Notes under the pieces: model-generated
Databases searched by the model: none
The model's input: only the letters and a program-made list of their open reading frames with translations
Told to the model about the DNA's origin: nothing
Position numbers and translations under genes: made by a program
In this document: positions 61,201-64,000 of the stretch, piece by piece
Layout of the letters: each line of letters begins with the position of its first letter
Numbering within the stretch: position 1 is the stretch's first letter
From: Holothuria scabra
Lineage: Eukaryota > Echinodermata > Holothuroidea > Aspidochirotida > Holothuriidae
Length of the DNA stretch: 64,000 nucleotides
Assembly (NCBI GenBank): GCA_037179385.1
Contig: CM074190.1
Span: 11,552,206-11,616,205 of the forward strand
Direction: 5' to 3'

Positions 61201-62801
61201 GTACACCCTCCCCTTCTATTTTAAAGCTTATCTATAAATATATACTTTTATCTGCCCATGCTGTGAGCTAGTGACTTCAATGCCCTCCATACAGACTGTC
61301 TGTATGTTGCAAATTTATAAAGGCCAGTAAAGGTTATACAATCAACTGTGCCGCGTGTCTCACCCAAACTCAAATCAAAATCGGAAGCTAAACATATCTA
61401 TCCAAGTAAATTTTGATATGGTTTATAAAAGCTACAAGCCTATGATATTCACTCTCAGTTTTTACATTGAAATCTTCAAGGGCTGTTTTCTACAAATTAT
61501 TTATGAGAAAACACAAGGTTAATCTAGGTATGAAACGGGCGAGAAAGAACACCTATTTTTTCAGCATAAAAGGAACATTGAGGTTGATGTCTTTCCACTT
61601 TTCGAACACTACTATGGAGAGCTTCTTGAGAACACATCACACGGAGAGTTTATACAAATATAGTATCCCTTGCAGCGTGATGAAGAATAACAAAAGAAGT
61701 GTGGCTACTGTGTGAAGTGGCCACACACCACCCCGCGAGCTTCACTTAACCAAGGAAAAAGAAGCGCCAAGGTCGAGTTCGAGTGAGAACATTCACCGAA
61801 AAGTTAACGAAGCGTAATCTTCTTCGTCGACAACCGGACCAAAATTTCCCCACAAAATAAGCTTTCCTAACTTATTGAAGGGATTCCTTTGGTGCCTCGT
61901 CTCGAGGTCGGCGTTCAACGTCAGATTAGGTCAAGTGGAAAGATACAGCGCCATTCAGAAGGACACATTCATAACCCTTCATATAGATCCACATATATCA
62001 CAGTGCCTCCTTTTATTACAATGAGGATATTGTATACCGCACCGATACGTTTTGCCAAGATAAAATTCCAAACATACACCAGGAGTTTTTGTATTTGATC
62101 GATCCATTTCAACAGTTCAACAGCTTTAGAGCTTGAACATCTTTTAGGCATGTCACGGACTTTCACTAAGAAGCCGCAGGCAAAGGTTAAGAACAGCCAT
62201 TGTCGTTTCCGCGTTCCGTATTGGAATGTTCATAACTCGATGTTTACTGTTATCAGGTTACACACTGTACTCCACATACCATTTTCAAACAAAAAGAGAA
62301 AGATTTGCGTTGAAATGTAACATATACGGACAACTTGGCTTTTATTCAAACCATACAACCTTCAAAATATTTCAAAATGAAATCTCATATCATAGACAGT
62401 TACCTTATCTGAACTTCATAGCCCCCTTTTTACCGGAATGTTTTTTCGTTATTGTATGCTGCTATATGTGTGAATTATTCTTTTTCTTATTTCTTTAGTC
62501 GAAGGTTATTCTGCAATAAAATACAAACCATCTCTCTCTCTCTTTTTTTAGTTTCTTCTTGTGCCAACCTCAAGTTGAACAAGTGTATTTGTTTCTGTTT
62601 AGTCATGTGCATATGTGTTGTATAAAGGGAATGAATGTATGAATGAATAAACGAACGAACGAACGAATGAACGAATGAATAAATGCAGTGGTAACATTTA
62701 ATGAATCAAAAGTAGAACGTATTTGTCGAATTTACTCCCTTCTCAAGAACCAGAATTCTAACTTGAAGTTCATCCTTTGTAATCATTCGAGGTCCTCGAT
62801 G
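58203..62801. other. Repeat-poor region without recognised gene
   Basis: About 4.6 kb lacking the dispersed families. The longest frame is 59854-60345 plus (163 codons), with no recognisable domain. A tetranucleotide GAAC/GAAT array lies at 62631-62684 and a CT run at 62531-62543. The region could hold UTRs or distant regulatory DNA, but I see no direct evidence. Confidence 0.45.
62631..62684 (+). repeat. Tetranucleotide microsatellite (GAAT/GAAC)n
   Basis: About 13 units alternating GAAT, AAAC and GAAC, with interruptions. Confidence 0.85.
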
Positions 62802-62845
62802 AGTTAGTTAGATAGAGTTTTACGGCCCAGTTTCCAACCTATTGG
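62802..62845 (-). mobile_element. SINE family fragment 7, interrupted
   Basis: AGTTAGTTAGATAGAGTTTT and CGGCCCAGTTTCCAACCTAT match the SINE 3' end. The copy breaks off where the inverted hAT fragment begins. Confidence 0.6.
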
Positions 62846-62905
62846 CGAAGCGCCCCTGGAGAGGGTTTTCGCCCTCTCTGACCGAAATCCCTACCTCCGC
62901 CACTG
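62846..62905 (-). mobile_element. Inverted 60-bp 5' terminus of hAT family F
   Basis: Reverse complement reads CAGTGGCGGAGGTAGGGATT, TCGGTCAGAGAGGGCGAAAA and ends AGGGGCGCTTCG. It equals the first 60 bp of the element at 37830 with few changes. It lies upstream of, and opposite to, the main family F copy. Confidence 0.82.
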
Positions 62906-62991
62906 AACATCATACATTCGTAATAGAAGTTACGGAAAGAGCATGAAAGTCAGTATTCTACTTCCTATCAAGAGGTAAAAATTTAACGGTA

Positions 62992-64000
62992 TGCAGGGGC
63001 GCTTCGAAGGAGTAAATACCCTGAGCCTCTGCAACACAATCGAAGCCACGGCTTTTCAGACTTTTCGTTTGATTTTCCGCACCTAGTAGAAGACTACTTT
63101 GATATTTCTCCTCAGCAAGTTTTTCTATCAAACCATGTGTAAATTTTCTATATAGGCCTCCGCGGAAGAAAATTCGGGGAGGGGGGACTAAATTCTTTTA
63201 GAGGGAAAAGCTCCGCGTCACCATGAGTTGGCTCGGAGCGCAAGAATATTTTGGCCCAAAATGCCACTCAGATCGCTGGAAATGACAGTTCTAAAGTCCA
63301 TTTACCGCATATAAATAGGGAAAACACTAAGTGAACTGTTAAGAAATATTGATGTTCATTTTTTTCGTCTTTTTTCTTTATGTTTTCTTCGTTTTTTCAG
63401 GTTTTTTCCTGGGGAAAACTGCCCCTTGCCCCTACCTGCGCACGCGCATGTTCTATCCCTCGCTTTCACATTCTTGTATGAAGGCATCATTTTATATTTT
63501 GTGTGTTACCGTATTGTCAGGTCTCGATTTAAGATTTTAATGGGACGGTAATAAACAGATAAAGGGCTACTTCTTGAAGATAAGGATTAAACCAGCTAGA
63601 GCTAAGTAGCTAGCAATCTTAGAGAGGGAAAAAGTTATGGAAATTAATCACCGCTAGGTGTACATTTTTTATCTGAAAATCAAGATATGTACACGAAGAA
63701 ACATTAATTGACGTACTTTACAATATATGACCTCTCTGAAATAGCCACTAAGTACATTTAAAGAAACAGCCAAGACAAGAGGTCTGCTTGGCTCTCTAGA
63801 TACCGAATTCATAATAGATTAAAGTAGCCTAAACTTAAGCTTATTTGATGCAGTTTTCTAGTTTGTGAGACCACGGAAGTACAGAAATAGGCCTAAGCAT
63901 TTTCATGGGATTATCATGTAGTGTCAGAAATAGTCATTTATCATGAGAATGGTCACTTGAAAAAAAAAAGCAAAATGGAAACTGCTCATTAACACTCTTA
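62992..64000 (+). mobile_element. hAT family F copy 2 (runs off the window)
   Basis: Aligns with 37875 onward: TGCAGGGGCGCTTCGAAG, AAAGCTCCGCG, TTTTGGCCCAAAATGCC, GTTATGGAAATTAATCACCG and AGATACCGAATTCATA. It begins at about position 46 of the family and lacks the forward 5' terminus. Compared with copy 1 it has extra sequence at about 63480-63620. Confidence 0.88.

Overview
This window is metazoan nuclear DNA: AT-rich, mostly non-coding, and full of short degenerate mobile elements. It contains one protein-coding gene that I can recognise with confidence. This is an intronless SoxB1-class transcription factor (Sox1/2/3 group) on the minus strand at 27108-28193. Its C-terminal LRDMI-x-x-YLPG signature is diagnostic of SoxB1. 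Together with the repeat landscape it suggests an invertebrate deuterostome, most likely an echinoderm, possibly a sea cucumber. The species cannot be fixed from the sequence alone.

Layout. 1-23.2 kb is gene-free and packed with elements. It holds one copy of a 155-bp hairpin MITE, two head-to-head copies of a roughly 260-bp MITE, two copies of a roughly 370-bp MITE, 3' ends of two non-LTR retrotransposons (about 8.7-9.06 and 12.1-12.65 kb), several fragments of a tRNA-derived SINE, two copies of a hAT-like MITE, and a 192-bp tandem duplication. From about 23.2 to 28.9 kb I found none of the dispersed repeat families. This quiet island contains the SoxB1 CDS, its putative 3' UTR and downstream side (lower coordinates), and its upstream promoter side (higher coordinates). 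The upstream side has a near-consensus SOX-POU composite site, two matching CCAAT boxes and an E2F-like site.

28.9-58.2 kb is again element-rich. Three hAT-type elements have perfect 8-bp target-site duplications (31031-31428, 37830-39107, 56314-56849). The last carries a striking post-insertion inverted duplication at its 5' end. This stretch also has the most complete SINE copy, with A and B boxes (about 41375-41620), and further copies of all the MITE families. 58.2-62.8 kb is repeat-poor and has no recognisable gene. The window ends inside a second copy of the 1.28-kb hAT family.

Most open reading frames other than SoxB1 are chance frames or lie in repeats. I see no bacterial, viral or CRISPR-type system. 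The reportable novelty is the possible SOX-POU autoregulatory site at SoxB1, and a set of small transposon families whose structures and rearrangements can be read directly from the sequence.
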